From NCBI GenBank assembly GCA_013398175.1, contig VZRZ01008248.1, positions 755,385 to 819,384 on the forward strand: a stretch of DNA of 64,000 bases, read 5' to 3'. This DNA comes from Climacteris rufus (lineage: Eukaryota > Chordata > Aves > Passeriformes > Climacteridae). Shown piece by piece: positions 14,962 to 26,500 of the stretch. The notes under the pieces were generated by a model, which ran no database searches, was not told the origin of the DNA, and saw nothing but the letters and a program-made list of their open reading frames with translations. The position numbers were made by a program, and so were the translations under genes. Numbering within the stretch: the stretch's first letter is position 1; the number at the start of each line of letters is the position of its first letter.

Positions 14962-14991
14962 TGCTGCAGGTACTTGGAAGTACCTGCAGCA
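14962..14991. repeat. Perfect 13-bp inverted repeat with 4-base loop
   Basis: tgctgcaggtact and agtacctgcagca are exact reverse complements separated by tgga. The stem is short for a microRNA precursor and does not extend beyond 13 pairs. Function is unknown. Confidence 0.9.
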
Positions 14992-17766
14992 CTTTGCACA
15001 GTATATGTGTTTGAGATGGTATATCCGCCTGACTGGAGATGATTTTTCTGTGATCAGACAAAATATGTGAGAAGATCTGTTTAATTTTTCTTTTTAAACT
15101 ATGTGGAACACACTTGGAGATAGATGTACTGGTGACAGGACAGATGTTCCTTCAGGGTGTATTTTCTTTGCTATTTAACAAAGTTCCTTGGCTCTGGCAT
15201 AATACGTTTGTTGCAGAACTGGAAACATCCTTAAATCATTTTCTACAGCACTTGTTATAGCTCTTGATGGTCGAATTCATCTGGACTTTCAGCTGCCCCT
15301 GGAGACAAAAATTCTGATAGGATCTCTTTATCTAATATCTGAAGGCAGGATTAGGTCTGAATATGTGATAACCTGAGACTTGCTCTGCAGATTAAGGACT
15401 CTGTATAAAGATGTTTCAAATTACTTGGCTAACTGTGAAGGAATTTCAGGTTAAAGTTAAATTAAAAGCTGTGAAAATGCTCCGATTGAGGCCATCTAAT
15501 ATCTCTGGGTCCTCTATATGATGTTTTTCTTGGCATTATAGGAGAGCATATTCATCAAGCAGAATCATGGTGCTATTAAATAAGCAAGTTCTGCTGTGTA
15601 GAATCAGTGACAATCATTTGATTGATATGTTTGAGGAATGGGTGTGAGGTGTCATTGGAGTAGTCACACTGTGTGCTCTTATGTATCTCTTGAAATCAGC
15701 ATGTGACATAGGCTGAGCACTGCAGTAATACTGAGCAACAGCTATTGGTGACCCTGTATGTTAGTTTTGATCTTACTTAAAAGAGTAAATTGAAGATATG
15801 CAGCTCAGATCTGATCTTCCATGATCCACTTACTAAATGGTTTTGCCTGTACAGGCTGAATTTGAAGTGAATCCTGTATTTTGAAAGTATTCAGGATCCC
15901 TCTAAACTGGGAGATGTTGCTACTATTTCTTTTGAAATGTGAAGTAGTGAAGTATTCACAATTCGACTTCAACTTTCAGTGGTTTGCCTGGCTCTCAATG
16001 AGGGGGCTCTTATATCCTCTTCTTCCTATAAAACTAAGAAAGGGATGAACTCTTAAAATGGGGTTTTAGAAATGTGTAATATTCAGGGTCATCTCTCCAT
16101 AGTACTGGTTGCAGTGAGTTAGTAAACAAAACAACCACCCTGCTAATATTTCTACTTTAGGCTTTAAAAGAACCTTACAGCTGATGTATTTTCAGGAAAT
16201 ACAGCCTGCTCTGTTCAGCATGTACTGCCTCATCCGTTCCACTGTGTAGCAAGAATAACACCCACTGTCAAGTCTGACTTTTTAAAAAAATTTTTGTTTA
16301 GTACTGTGATATGGTTTTAAGGCTAGAAGAAAATCAGAATGGTTTTGTGGATGCTTCTAAGGATTTCCTTATCTTTGAGAAAGTATGCAAATGCTTCTGT
16401 AAAAATCTGTTGAATGTGGAGGTCCATGTGATTGTATTAGGCCATGCATATCCTCATATTAATAACTAAATATTTCCAATTAGTTTTCAGTGTTGTTTTG
16501 AGTATCCATTTAATTGTCCGTAAACCATGGCTTTTGTATCAGTTCATGTAAGTAGGTGACACAGTACACCTAGCAAGCACAACTGTGTTTGAATTGGTAT
16601 TTCCATCCCCAATTCTGAAAGTACACAGAAGCAGTTAAATAACCAACTGTTTGAAGACTGATCACTTGTAGAAATCACAAAAGAGAAGGAACAGAGAAAC
16701 ATAAGTCCTTCAGCTGAACACCTGCTGTGAACATGAAATAATCTTCACTAGGCTTTGGGGCAATATACTTTGCACCCTTCCTTCTAACTAGGTCTTTGGA
16801 AGTTGTCTGTTTGCTTTTGGAAATTGAAGTAGTTTACTGTCCTAGTTAAGTTTGGTACCAAACTTGGAAGATTGGCAAAAGTGAGGATCTGTTCTGGAAG
16901 TGCTATTTCTTCCTTTGTTTTGAGACAGGTTTCAAAGTTAGCTCTTGAATATGTTCTATTTATTGTGGAAAGCATTTCTAGTGACTCTTCTGCCAAAGAG
17001 ATATTGCTTTAAATATTTGTATCATGTTTTGCCAGCTTTGGTTTAAACATTACTTTTTCTTACCCTTATGTTGATTATTCCTATTGTCCTGTATATTTGC
17101 TTCTGCCAAATGTCTTTATAAATCTCTCTGGCACAGCAGCCAGACAGATTGAAGTCAAAGACTTCACCTAACATGGTGAAGGTTCTAGATGCAATTAAGG
17201 TACAGTGGAAAGTTTTCCATGAAGTAGGGTTGGCCAGTGTTACCTTGAATGAGGTTGTGCAGTGGAGTCCTTGCTTAATTCTTAAGTTCTTGGAAGATTT
17301 TTCACTTAACACCGGGGGCAGGGGATGTAGCTAGTATTTTGATTGAAATAACTTTTTTCAGGACAGTAAAAGAATTGTTACATCTGATGATTCAGATTAT
17401 AAATGCATAGGAAAGAAAACAGAAGTTGTAAGAAGTAAATTCTTGGATTGGTAAAACAAGTTGAGCTGGCACTTCAGTGTACTCCAGTCAGTTCACAGAT
17501 TGTATAATTTATATAATCTCATTTATATCAGACTTGGTGGTTTGGAAATTAATTATAGGATGATGGAAGAAATTAACTTGGAAAACCCTTTAAACTGCTG
17601 TAGCTAGCAGTACTTTCTAGATAAATATAGAAGCTAGTAGTATGTGCAATTGACTTAGCTTAGAGTTAAACTAATGTCTAAGTTTAACATCTCATACTGC
17701 AGGAGCTTGTTCTGTAAGGGTCGTGTTAGGTCTTCTGAAATGGAGAAATGGCTGTGCAAGAAGGGT

Positions 17767-17889
17767 GAATCACAGAATCCTTGTGAAAGGGATGCACAAG
17801 GATCATTAAGTCCTGTTCTAAAGTGAATGGGGATCAAACTCACGACCTTGGTATTGTTAGTACCATGCTCCAGCCAACTGAGGGTCCCT
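17767..17889 (-). mobile_element. tRNA-Ile-derived SINE with CR1-like tail (TguSINE1-like)
   Basis: On the minus strand the right-hand part (about 17829-17889) follows a tRNA-Ile gene: TCAGTTGG in the D arm, an anticodon-loop region GGTACTAACAATACC, and AGTTTGATCCCC matching the B box and T arm. It then passes into a CR1-type tail containing aaggatcat and ending in the complement of gaatcacagaatcc. The tRNA anticodon is mutated (AAC where AAT is expected) and the acceptor 5' end is missing or decayed, so this is not a functional tRNA gene. The hybrid tRNA-Ile/CR1 layout is that of the songbird TguSINE1 group, which depends on CR1 machinery. No clear target duplication was found. Confidence 0.8.
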
Positions 17890-18483
17890 GAAATGTCAAA
17901 GACCAGAATGTGAGGCGCATTTTGGCCTTATGAGGTGTATTAGAGGTCATCCCTGTGGGGTCTATCAGAGGTCACAGATCCAGGGGTGAGTGGCTCTCTT
18001 CCGTTCAATAGGCCTTCTGGGCTACATGATGCTGCTTGCTGTTGAGTTGTCTTCCTGAGATCTTTCTGCTTGTGTGTGGCTATGTATGGCTGTATGCTTA
18101 CAGTGAATCATGAGTGTAGTGGCTGCGCAAACTTCTATCCTTTTTATCTCTTGCTCTCATTTTAGTGACTTTGTGAGCCTATCCAGGGAAAATGCAGAGG
18201 AGGAAGGAGAAGAGGCAATTTGGAGCTGATGATCTGACAATACTGGTCCAGTTCTTCTCTGGGTATCAGCTTGTTTGTAAGATAAACTTAGGGACTGGCA
18301 ATTATCCCGCTGGCATCCTCTGCACCCAGTTTTTGCAGGTCCTACGGACTTCTTTCTCTTTTTTTTGGCAGGTATCTGATACTGTAGTTCTATGTTGGAT
18401 ACTGAGTTGCCTCACACCAATATTTCTTGCTGCAGTGTGCAAAGCCTCTTGTGGGAGGGAATGGGCAGTAATGGTGTGCTGCT

Positions 18484-18600
18484 TCTAAAAAAATCCGACC
18501 AAAACAAAGCAAAAAAACCCAAAAAACAACCCACAAAGTCAAAGAACCGCGAACAAGAATATTAAAAAAACCCCAAAGGCACAAGGTGCACACAAAAACC
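18484..18600 (-). repeat. A/C-rich low-complexity tract (G/T-rich on the minus strand)
   Basis: Runs such as aaaaaaaccc, aaaaaacaaccc and aaaaaaacccc make this the mirror-strand counterpart of the G/T tracts elsewhere in the window. Confidence 0.85.
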
Positions 18601-21600
18601 TACTTAAGAGTCTAATTATATAATGTATGCTGTAATGTTCCTAACCTTTTTTTTTTACTGCTCTTGTTTTTAGTGAAGTCAGCAGAGCTCTTTAACTCTG
18701 ATTGCATTGACTTCCCAATTGACTTTAAGCATCATGTGAAAAGTATTAGTATTTGCTCTGTTAACCCACAAAATGGTAGCTTAATCCTAGAATGTTTGTC
18801 GGTATTGTAATTCAGATATGAAGTTGGGCACAACAGGGTTTTTTCCTGAGGTTTTAGGAAGTGAGACTATACAGGCGTGCTATCAGAAGGTTTGTTAAAG
18901 TTCCTGAGAGTGCAATCCAGAGAAGACCACACAAGCTCTACTTCAGGATGTTTTTGTTTTCTGCCTGTCAACAAATTTGCTATGAAGATTTATATCAGTG
19001 AACTAATAATGTTACTTCATGTTCTGTATGGAAACAATGCACACAGAGAACAATAAAATCTGAAAGTTTATTTTAAGGCAGTAATGCAAGTAAATGCTCT
19101 GCCCAGGTTTTTATTTGTGGTTGTGACTTCTTAAAATGGAAATGGAAAAACAAACAGGAAGAGCAGGTGGGATAGGTTTATTATGGAATGTAGCACTATG
19201 TCTTGAATTTAACTCAACACAGAGACCACAATATTAACCCTTAAATGCATATGTGTCGGAATGGTTCATATTTTTAGAAACAAGTCCCCCCATCACGTCA
19301 AAGGTCCAAAAGTGGAATAAAAATAGATTAAAACCTCATTCCCTTCGCTTTTTCAGTTTGACCTCTGTAGTTGACTTTTTGCAGTGTAACTGACTTTTTT
19401 TTTTTTGGGTTTGTGCTCTGAAGCTTGGTGGTCTTAGGAGATTTTTAAGCCCTTGTGAAGCGCTAAACTGAAAATGTTATGATTCAACTGCCAGTTTGAG
19501 CATGTGCACATCCTCTACTGGCTAATGAAGTGTCCATCTTTATTAGAACAGTCCACTGAATCAGGGCTACTAAGCTGATGAACTTTTCAGTTTTTGTGCC
19601 TTCTGACTTCTAAGTGTAGCTGTGTATTTTTAATATTTTGTGGAAATTGATATGACAGTACCATGAGGCCTGTTTGGCAGGCACCTCTCCAGGTTTCCCC
19701 AGAGCAGCTGGATGCTCTGTGCGTGGAAAGGAAAACCAAGTTTATTATGGCTAAGTGAAAGGCTTGCAGTAGTAGTTTCTAATATTCTACTTTTGTCGGA
19801 ACCGCTGACAAACTTACCATTTATGCTTGATGGATACTTCATAAAAAAGGCAGGGACATTTCACAGGTCTGAGTTTATCCAGATATTTTCTTAAGTTACT
19901 ATTGATTTCTGCTCCATCATGGTTGTTCTAGTAAAGGATTGATTTAGTCTTGCTTGATGTGACTCAAAGAAACTTATCCCTTGATGTCAAGCACAGAGTA
20001 ACAGCTAGGGATCAAAGTAGGGATTTTTACTCTAGTTACCAGTAATGAGCAACCCATGAAGGGATTAGTTCCCCATGGTTTTCAAATGTTTGTTCCCCTG
20101 CTTACTTAGGAGATCTTCATTATATACCCAGTGAGAACAAGGCCTGGCTTATTTTGCTTAATTGCAATGACCTATAGGAGCAGTAGTTTTTCTTTTTCAA
20201 AACATAGCAATTTTAAGTAGTTGGAAGAAACAGAAATAATAATTTGTGCTTTTTTACTGTATAACCTATTAGGTTGTAAGTTAGCGCTTTGTATGGAAGA
20301 GTATATTGAGAGTTTTACAAAGTGCTGGTTAAATGAAGTGCCTGATTTTTAATCCTTGATTTATAGTGTTTTGGGGTATTATTAACCCTGTTACTAATTC
20401 TGTGTCATCTTATATGTAAAATGAGAAAGTTCCATGACCGGGGCATGAATTGCATGAGGCTTATGTGGAGCCATGATAATAAGGTATGGAGAGATGAGTA
20501 ATATCAACTGATGAGAAACATCACCTTTTAGAAGTCTTCCTGTTGCTTTTTCTTTTGAGCAACAGATCATGGATATCAAATAACCATCCTGAACTTGCCC
20601 TCAAATTCTCCTCTGCCTCTATAGGAGGGAGTAGTTGGGCCCTGGCCCTTCACCCTCCTTTGGGTCAGGTGAAAAATGAGGGTGTTCCCTCTGAAGTGCC
20701 CAAAGTACTAGACAGGGAATAAGAGCAGGGAGTGTCTCCCTTAGTTTCAAATGGTCAGACAAGCATTTAATCCTGTGTGCGTTCAGGAGAAGGACAGGGG
20801 TTAATTCTGCATTTGAGAGCAAGAAAAATGTTTGAGCAAGACTGAGAGGAAGCAGTAAAGAAAAAGAAATGACACACCAAGATCCCAGGGGCAGGGGCTC
20901 TTGGGATAAAATTCTATTATTGATAACATAACACAAACTGTATCCGTTATACCGTCCTTGGAGTTTCTGTGAATGTTGTCACTGCATAGAAGTGTTGAAC
21001 TAGATAAAACAGCTTTCTTCCCTGAAGACATATCCTTGTTTTCCCAGCACCAGTCTCTAATGCTTTAGGCACGGTCAACTATTTTGTGTTAAATTTTCAG
21101 GTACAATGTAAATAAAACATACCATGAAGTCGTAAATCTAATCCCCCACATTTTAACGGGAAACAGGGACTAACACAGTAATTTGTGTGAAGAAGGTGCA
21201 GAAGATAATCTGTGTCTGAAATGGCTGAGTTGTGTTCTCTGTCATACTCACTAATTTAATCTGCAAATTTGCCTCCAGTTTGGGGCTAGTTTTTTAGTGA
21301 ATCAGAGTGAGTTTGTTTTGATTACCATACTAGTGAGTGGGGTGAGAGAAGATGAATTGCAAAGCAGCTTCCCCTGTCTTTCCCCTCTTCCTCTTTGTGT
21401 GAAAGTGGCCTGATTCTCTTCCTACCTGTTTGGCCCAGGAATGGTGATTCATTTGGGCTACAGTTGAAAAAACGGTATCACAACTGCTGTGGGCCACATA
21501 CATCATGCAGGACTGCTGGTAAAGATGCTGGAGTCCGCTCTGAAACAAGGTGTGTTCCTAGGCAAGCGGAGGCAGCTTTTGCTGGTTTGTGATACAAATC

Positions 21601-21739
21601 AGTATGTCTGCATAAGATCCTGTTAAACCATTAGCTCATGTGGGTGCAAATTTGAGTGCATGTATACTGTGCTCTCTTGCACAGTCTGGAGGTTCCTTGC
21701 TGTAGTTTGGATACACTTTTTTTGTGTTAGGAAAAAACA

Positions 21740-21764
21740 TGTTTTCTTTCTGTTTGTTCTTCAG
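21740..21764 (+). other. Splice acceptor of the ATP8A2 exon
   Basis: A pyrimidine-rich run (tgttttctttctgtttgttc) leads into ttcag, after which coding similarity to the flippase begins at once with Ala-Thr-Arg. The AG at 21763-21764 sets a phase-0 boundary. I could not pick a single convincing branch point upstream. Confidence 0.9.
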
Positions 21765-21937
21765 GCAACAAGAGCCTCTCTGACTCAACATTGTACCAGT
21801 CTGGGGGAGTCACTGGGCAAGGAAAATGATATTGCCCTGATTATTGATGGCCACACACTGAAGTATGCCCTTTCGTTTGAAGTCAGGCAGAGCTTTCTGG
21901 ACTTGGCACTCTCCTGTAAAGCAGTCATTTGTTGCAG
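21765..21937 (+). CDS. ATP8A2: Internal coding exon of ATP8A2 (P4-ATPase phospholipid flippase), P-domain segment
   Basis: This exon encodes part of the catalytic subunit of an aminophospholipid flippase. The family is known to move phosphatidylserine and phosphatidylethanolamine from the outer to the cytosolic leaflet, working with a CDC50 (TMEM30) subunit. Reading from 21765 in phase 0 gives 57 codons plus two bases of a split Arg codon. Recognisable stretches are ALIIDGHTLKYALSFEVR and FLDLALSCKAVICC, the part of the P domain just before the conserved VSPLQK and GDGAND motifs, which must lie in later exons. The HTLKYALSFEVR wording and the TQHC start fit ATP8A2; remembered ATP8A1 reads KTLKYALTFGVR here. 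The exon is preceded by a polypyrimidine tract and AG and followed by GTAAGA. The frame also stays open about 105 bases upstream into the intron, so an ATG-initiated ORF call there overstates the coding part. It is 173 bases long and has no frameshift or stop. The ATP8A2 assignment comes from remembered family sequence, not from a search. Confidence 0.92.
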
Positions 21938-21943
21938 GTAAGA
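21938..21943 (+). other. Splice donor of the ATP8A2 exon
   Basis: The coding match ends in tgttgcag followed by gtaaga, a near-consensus donor. Splicing here leaves two bases (AG) of an Arg codon to be completed by the next exon, which fits the family order CCR-VSPLQK. Read past this point, the frame hits a stop almost at once. Confidence 0.9.
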
Positions 21944-22884
21944 AACTCTGTGCCTTTTTTGGGTAACAAAATATATGCGAAGCCTGTGAGATTCAACCTA
22001 GTATGCCCACCACCACACTAAGTATGTTGGAAAGCAGCTTGCTTAGTAGTGTCTTTCTTGCTCCTGTGGAGGAGTAAGACAGTCCTTCATTATAATTGTG
22101 TCATCTGATAATGCAATTCCTTCTGCCTCTTTCAGTCCCAGCTGAGTCAGTCTCTTCTGTGAAATGGTGAAAGATCATGAGAAAACCTTGTGCCTGATTG
22201 CCCAATTATAGTAGACACTGATGAGATAGAGTATTGATGTGGTCGTTTGTAAGCAAAAAGTTTGTGTGACTGTTCAGCTCAGCTCTAGAGAAGGTTGCTT
22301 CTCTCTAGAGAAGGATGAATTTGTCTTGACATCCAGTTGTGTATTATGTGAGCATGTGATAACAGTGCAATTTGCCCTATTTCAATGTTAGACTACCTCT
22401 TGCTTTACTAAGTCACAGCAGAATTTGTTGCTGTTTGTGGATTTAGCCATACACAGATGTGGTCCTATGTCCTGACTACTTCAGAAGGAAGGAAGTAAGA
22501 GCCCCAAGAAAATGAAAACCCAAAGCTGGCTTACTTTACTTTCTGCTTAGCAGGGAGGCTGCATCGTTTTTAACTTTGAAAGATTATGTGGCTTTGAGGA
22601 TTGTGTGTGTTTGTGCTCATTGCTGCTATTTGGGGAGAACTGTGACCTAGAAGGGATTGTTGATTTAGGCAGACAGGAAGTTTTATTTGCATTCTCGAAG
22701 CAAGACTTGCTTTGTGGGAAATGACTGTATGGAGACTTTGTACTACTTTTTTGCAGTCTTAGTTATTTTTATGTGTGCACAATCATACGAGTATAGCATG
22801 GCAAAAGCAATTGGTGCCACTGTACCCCAAGTCGATGAACCCTCAGGCTTTTTTTCTGACTAGTTTCTTTCCAGATGTGTTCTG

Positions 22885-23557
22885 GACTGCTGTACTGTAG
22901 GGCAATACTGGGGCTACAGCTTTTCACTGTCTTCATTAATCACCTGATGATTAGACAGAGTATGTCCTCAGGAAGTTTACAGATAATACAAAACTGTGAG
23001 GAGTGACTGATAACACTGATACCTCTGCTGCCATTCTGAAGGACCTTGACAGGCTGAAGAATTGAGCAGAGAAATGTCATGAAGCTCAAGAGAGGGAAGT
23101 GCAAAGTCCAGTGCCTGGGGAATTACCACCCCTTACCTCAGTCAACTGTGGGGGTTGCCGAGCTAGAAAGCACCTTTGTCCAGTAGGATCTGTGGGTCCT
23201 GGTGGACAAGCTGGCCATGAGCCAACAATGAATTCTAGTGGCAACAGAAAGACCTGGGCTGCAGTATAAAGGGCATTGCCGAAGGTTGAGGGAGATGATC
23301 CTCCTTCTCCACTAGCACTGGTGAGATCACATCTGGAATGTTTTGTCCACTTCTGAGTTCCTTAATATAACATACAAACAGGTTTAATGGAGAGAGTCCA
23401 GTGCAGGACCACGTAAAAGGACAAGCTGAGATAGCTGGAAGTGTTCAGCTTAGAGAAGGCAAGGCTCAGAGGGGTTTGTATCAATTTGTATGGATATGCC
23501 ATAGGAGTGAATGAAAATAAGGGAGACAGACTTTTCCTTGTAGTGTTCAGTGACAGC
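22885..23557 (+). mobile_element. CR1 LINE fragment covering the end of the reverse transcriptase ORF
   Basis: The plus strand follows the CR1 ORF2 3' part in order: cttcattaatcacc, ctcaggaagtttacagataa, aaggaccttgacaggctgaa, aagtgcaaagtcc, gtcctggtggacaagctggc, catctggaatg, gagagagtccagtgcagg and gtgttcagtgacag. Many small indels and stops show it is dead. The left edge is approximate. It stops at the position where the conserved 3' section should continue, so the usual 3' UTR and terminal repeat are absent. It begins about 950 bases after the ATP8A2 exon. Confidence 0.92.
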
Positions 23558-26500
23558 AATTTTTCTGCTACTGCTGAGTATTTCTTGTAATTTTTGGCAG
23601 GGGACTAAAGGAAGAAGGCATGAAGTCTTAGAGCATAGGTCTCATTTCTGCAGCTGTGTCATGGAGTGAACAGCAGTTTTATAAGAGGGAGTTAGCACAA
23701 GTGCAGCCATCTTTTGAGTGCCGCAGGGCCAGTAAGAGGGTCAGTGTAAAGCCACCTTGGGCTTTGGGAGCACCAAGTACCCAGGAAGGGAATTGACCTT
23801 GTGCTGTGTTTGTGAGGAAGTTAACAAACATAGAGCAATTAGAAAACTCTTACTTTCATACTCTATCACAGTGCTTTGGTCTAGATGCTTCCAAGGCACT
23901 TTTAGTTTATTTCTCAAATATTTGACAAGTTAAGTCAAAGACCTCTGTAGCTGAAACGAATAATATATTGCAAATTATTAAAATGATACATAAAATATAT
24001 GTAATTAACTGAATATAATGAATGGTCCTGTTTTGGCAAGAGACATGCAGTACTGAACATTTCCCTTTTCATTATTTTGTGATGGGAGCCAATAGGAGTT
24101 TTATTTATTAGTGAATTAGCAAATTGAGGAACAATGCGGAAAAAATACTGTAAAGTATAAAGCAAAGGGGAACAGATGATGTAATTTCGTAGGCTTAAAA
24201 GGAGGAATGAAAATAACTGCATTTTAAGTCCCCAGGGAAAAAGAGGAATGCTTTTAATAACCTTTAAGGCTTTAGAGGAACCTTCCATTTACTTGCCAGG
24301 TGCTTGATACTGAAGCAAGAAAAACTATTTTTTTTCTGCTCTGGGTTGTTTTTGATAGTACTTTGTGTGTCAAATAAGGCAATGCACTTTTACTTCACAG
24401 GAAAAAGTTTTAAAATGTAATTGACATAGCAAGAGGAAATTTCAAATTAGTGTTCAAACAAAAATGTTAATTGGGAGGGCGATCTGGCTCTTTTAGTAGT
24501 ATGATGTTTAACCACTCTAGGAGGAGTTGCATTGCTATTCTCAACATTGCATAAATTCATGGGGCTTAATATTTCATAAATTTACTAAAACATTTTCTTC
24601 TCCTCTGGGGAGTTTCAGCTGCATTTGCCATTCAAAATTTTTTACAATATAGTTAAGACATACTGTATATTCATTTTCTGGGCTTTAGGCATAAACTGTA
24701 GTTGAACTTGATTCTCAGGGGTAATCTCTTAAAATGAAACTGTAGTAAACCTGGCTTCTTTTTGCATTAAGAGGGAGAGATGGTATCTTCTGATGGGGTT
24801 AAGTCTTCCACTGTTACTGTGTCTCTTGCAGGCCACTGGCACAGTGGAGAAAAATATACCCCTCAGGAGACTTGGTAAAGCTAGCAAAACCAAATCAAAC
24901 AACTCTTTAAGAAAAAACCTTGTTTGTTAAAAGTTTTTCCAGAGACTGACAGATCTTATTATCTTTCGTCACACTGACTGGGATGTCAGTATGTCAAGAG
25001 CAAGCAAAACTTACTTTTCAGTGGAAGTAAATGTTGTTTGGAAGGCAGTTGAACTCATGACTTCATTTATGAGATCTGAGGTGTTGATTGCCTGTCTCTG
25101 GTTTTCAAATGTTCCTTTAATGGACCTGTTTTTATTGATGTTTTGTGAGAGACACAAAATGTTACGGCTTAGGTAGAAGGGAGATTATTTTTTAAATAAC
25201 AAAATGGAGTGTTATCATTAATCTAGTGTTTATACACTAACTAGTATGTACAGCATATTGTTGCATTTGGCTTTGAATATAAAAGTAGCAGAGAAGTATA
25301 TAACGTGTGTTATGGCATTCAATGCTTAATTATTTAATATTTTTAAAATTCAATTTAATTTTAAATTTATATTTAATTCTCTCCTTAAGAGCCTGCCTTG
25401 AATTGGAAGTACTTGTAGGTGAAATATGTGGTGTTTCAGAAATACATTTTTATGACTATGTTTTGGGAGATTTTTGTTGTTGTTGATTAGAACACTTCTG
25501 CAGGTGTCAGTGACTCTGCCTTTGTATGGGTTTAATGCCCTATTAACAAGACCTCCAACAGAAAGAAACAATCCATCAGCATTGTGGAGATTAAGTAATT
25601 CCAAGCAGTTTGTAAATACTTCAATACTTAAAATTAATTGTTGGAGAGCAGTAGTAGTCCTTTGTTTAATTTCTCTCTCAGATGTAAGCACAACAAAACA
25701 AGCATCTCCAGAGAGAAGTGTAGCATAACGCTGGGACCACATCCCTCATCAGGCTCCCTCAGCATGGGGTTTTTTCTCTTTTGCTTGTTTTACTGACCAT
25801 TCCTGCAATATTGCTTGAGGTGGTGATGGTGGGTTGTTGGCTTTTTCCATGCGTGTAGTTAGATTCTGTAGCTTTTCAGCTGAGTGAGCCGTGGGTTGAT
25901 GGCCTAGAAAGCAAAGAAAAATGTCTCCATTGTTGTACACCCCCAACTTTTCTTGCATACTTTCATCAGCTCTCCTGTTCTGCAGAGATATCTATGAAGT
26001 AGCACAGCATGAACAGAAATAGAGGAAATCCAGCAACAGCAATTTGTACGGACTATCTGGTGTTCCCACAGGGCACTTGCCATGTCATGGCTACTACATC
26101 AGTGTGATTTTGTTCACTTTTAGGTGTGCAAGGTGTGTGCAGTTGTTGCTCAGCATCTGAACACTGACTGCCCAACCTCACCAGCTCACCTTAGATGATC
26201 GTGGTACAAACTGTTCCTTTCAGTACCTTGAGCAGTACTGGAGCTGTAGTGATAATGGTTAGGAATTGAGTAAAGAAATAAACAAGATGAGAAAATGTAT
26301 GTTCTTTAATAACCCCGCAACAAGAACAAAACCTTGTTCTACCTGTGTTGCAGTTGCATGTAGGATGTAGGGAGGTGGGGTGAGGAGATGAGCACACAAG
26401 CATCACTCTGAGAACAGACACTAAATGTTCTGAAGTGAACGTACCCCTTGACTAGAGTATGTCTGCTTGGATCTTGAACGGAAAGGGGTTTAATGAACTG

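Larger units (their letters stand above)
1..21764 (+). other. ATP8A2: Upstream ATP8A2 intron (partial)
   Basis: No upstream flippase exon could be recognised: the stretch should hold a TGDKQETA-type motif if one were present, and I saw none. The content is AT-rich, CpG-poor unique sequence with two CR1 fragments, one SINE, a T/G-rich tract near 7.8 kb, an A/C-rich tract near 18.5 kb, a short hairpin at 14.96 kb and minor tandem motifs. I see no further supportable features in 1-7700, 7900-9700, 10500-13000, 13410-14900, 15000-17760 or 18610-21700. The intron assignment is inferred from the plus-strand exon at 21765. Confidence 0.75.

Noticed and set aside
14962..14991. MicroRNA precursor
   Set aside because: The stem is only 13 pairs with no extension, far too short for a Drosha/Dicer substrate.
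17829..17889. Functional tRNA gene on the minus strand
   Set aside because: The acceptor arm is missing, the anticodon and B box are mutated, and the sequence runs into a CR1-like tail, so it is a SINE head.
20390..20440. Second MIR-like segment (ctgtgtcatcttatatgtaaaatgag)
   Set aside because: Only one short block resembles MIR; the flanking blocks are missing.
21765..21937. Assignment of the exon to ATP8A1
   Set aside because: The residues around HTLKYALSFEVR and the TQHC start match remembered ATP8A2 better; ATP8A1 differs at several of these positions. A search would settle it.
21660..21941. Full ATG-to-stop frame of 93 codons as a stand-alone gene
   Set aside because: The first 35 codons are intronic (T-rich, polypyrimidine tract) and the last codons run past a good splice donor. 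Only 21765-21937 matches the flippase family.
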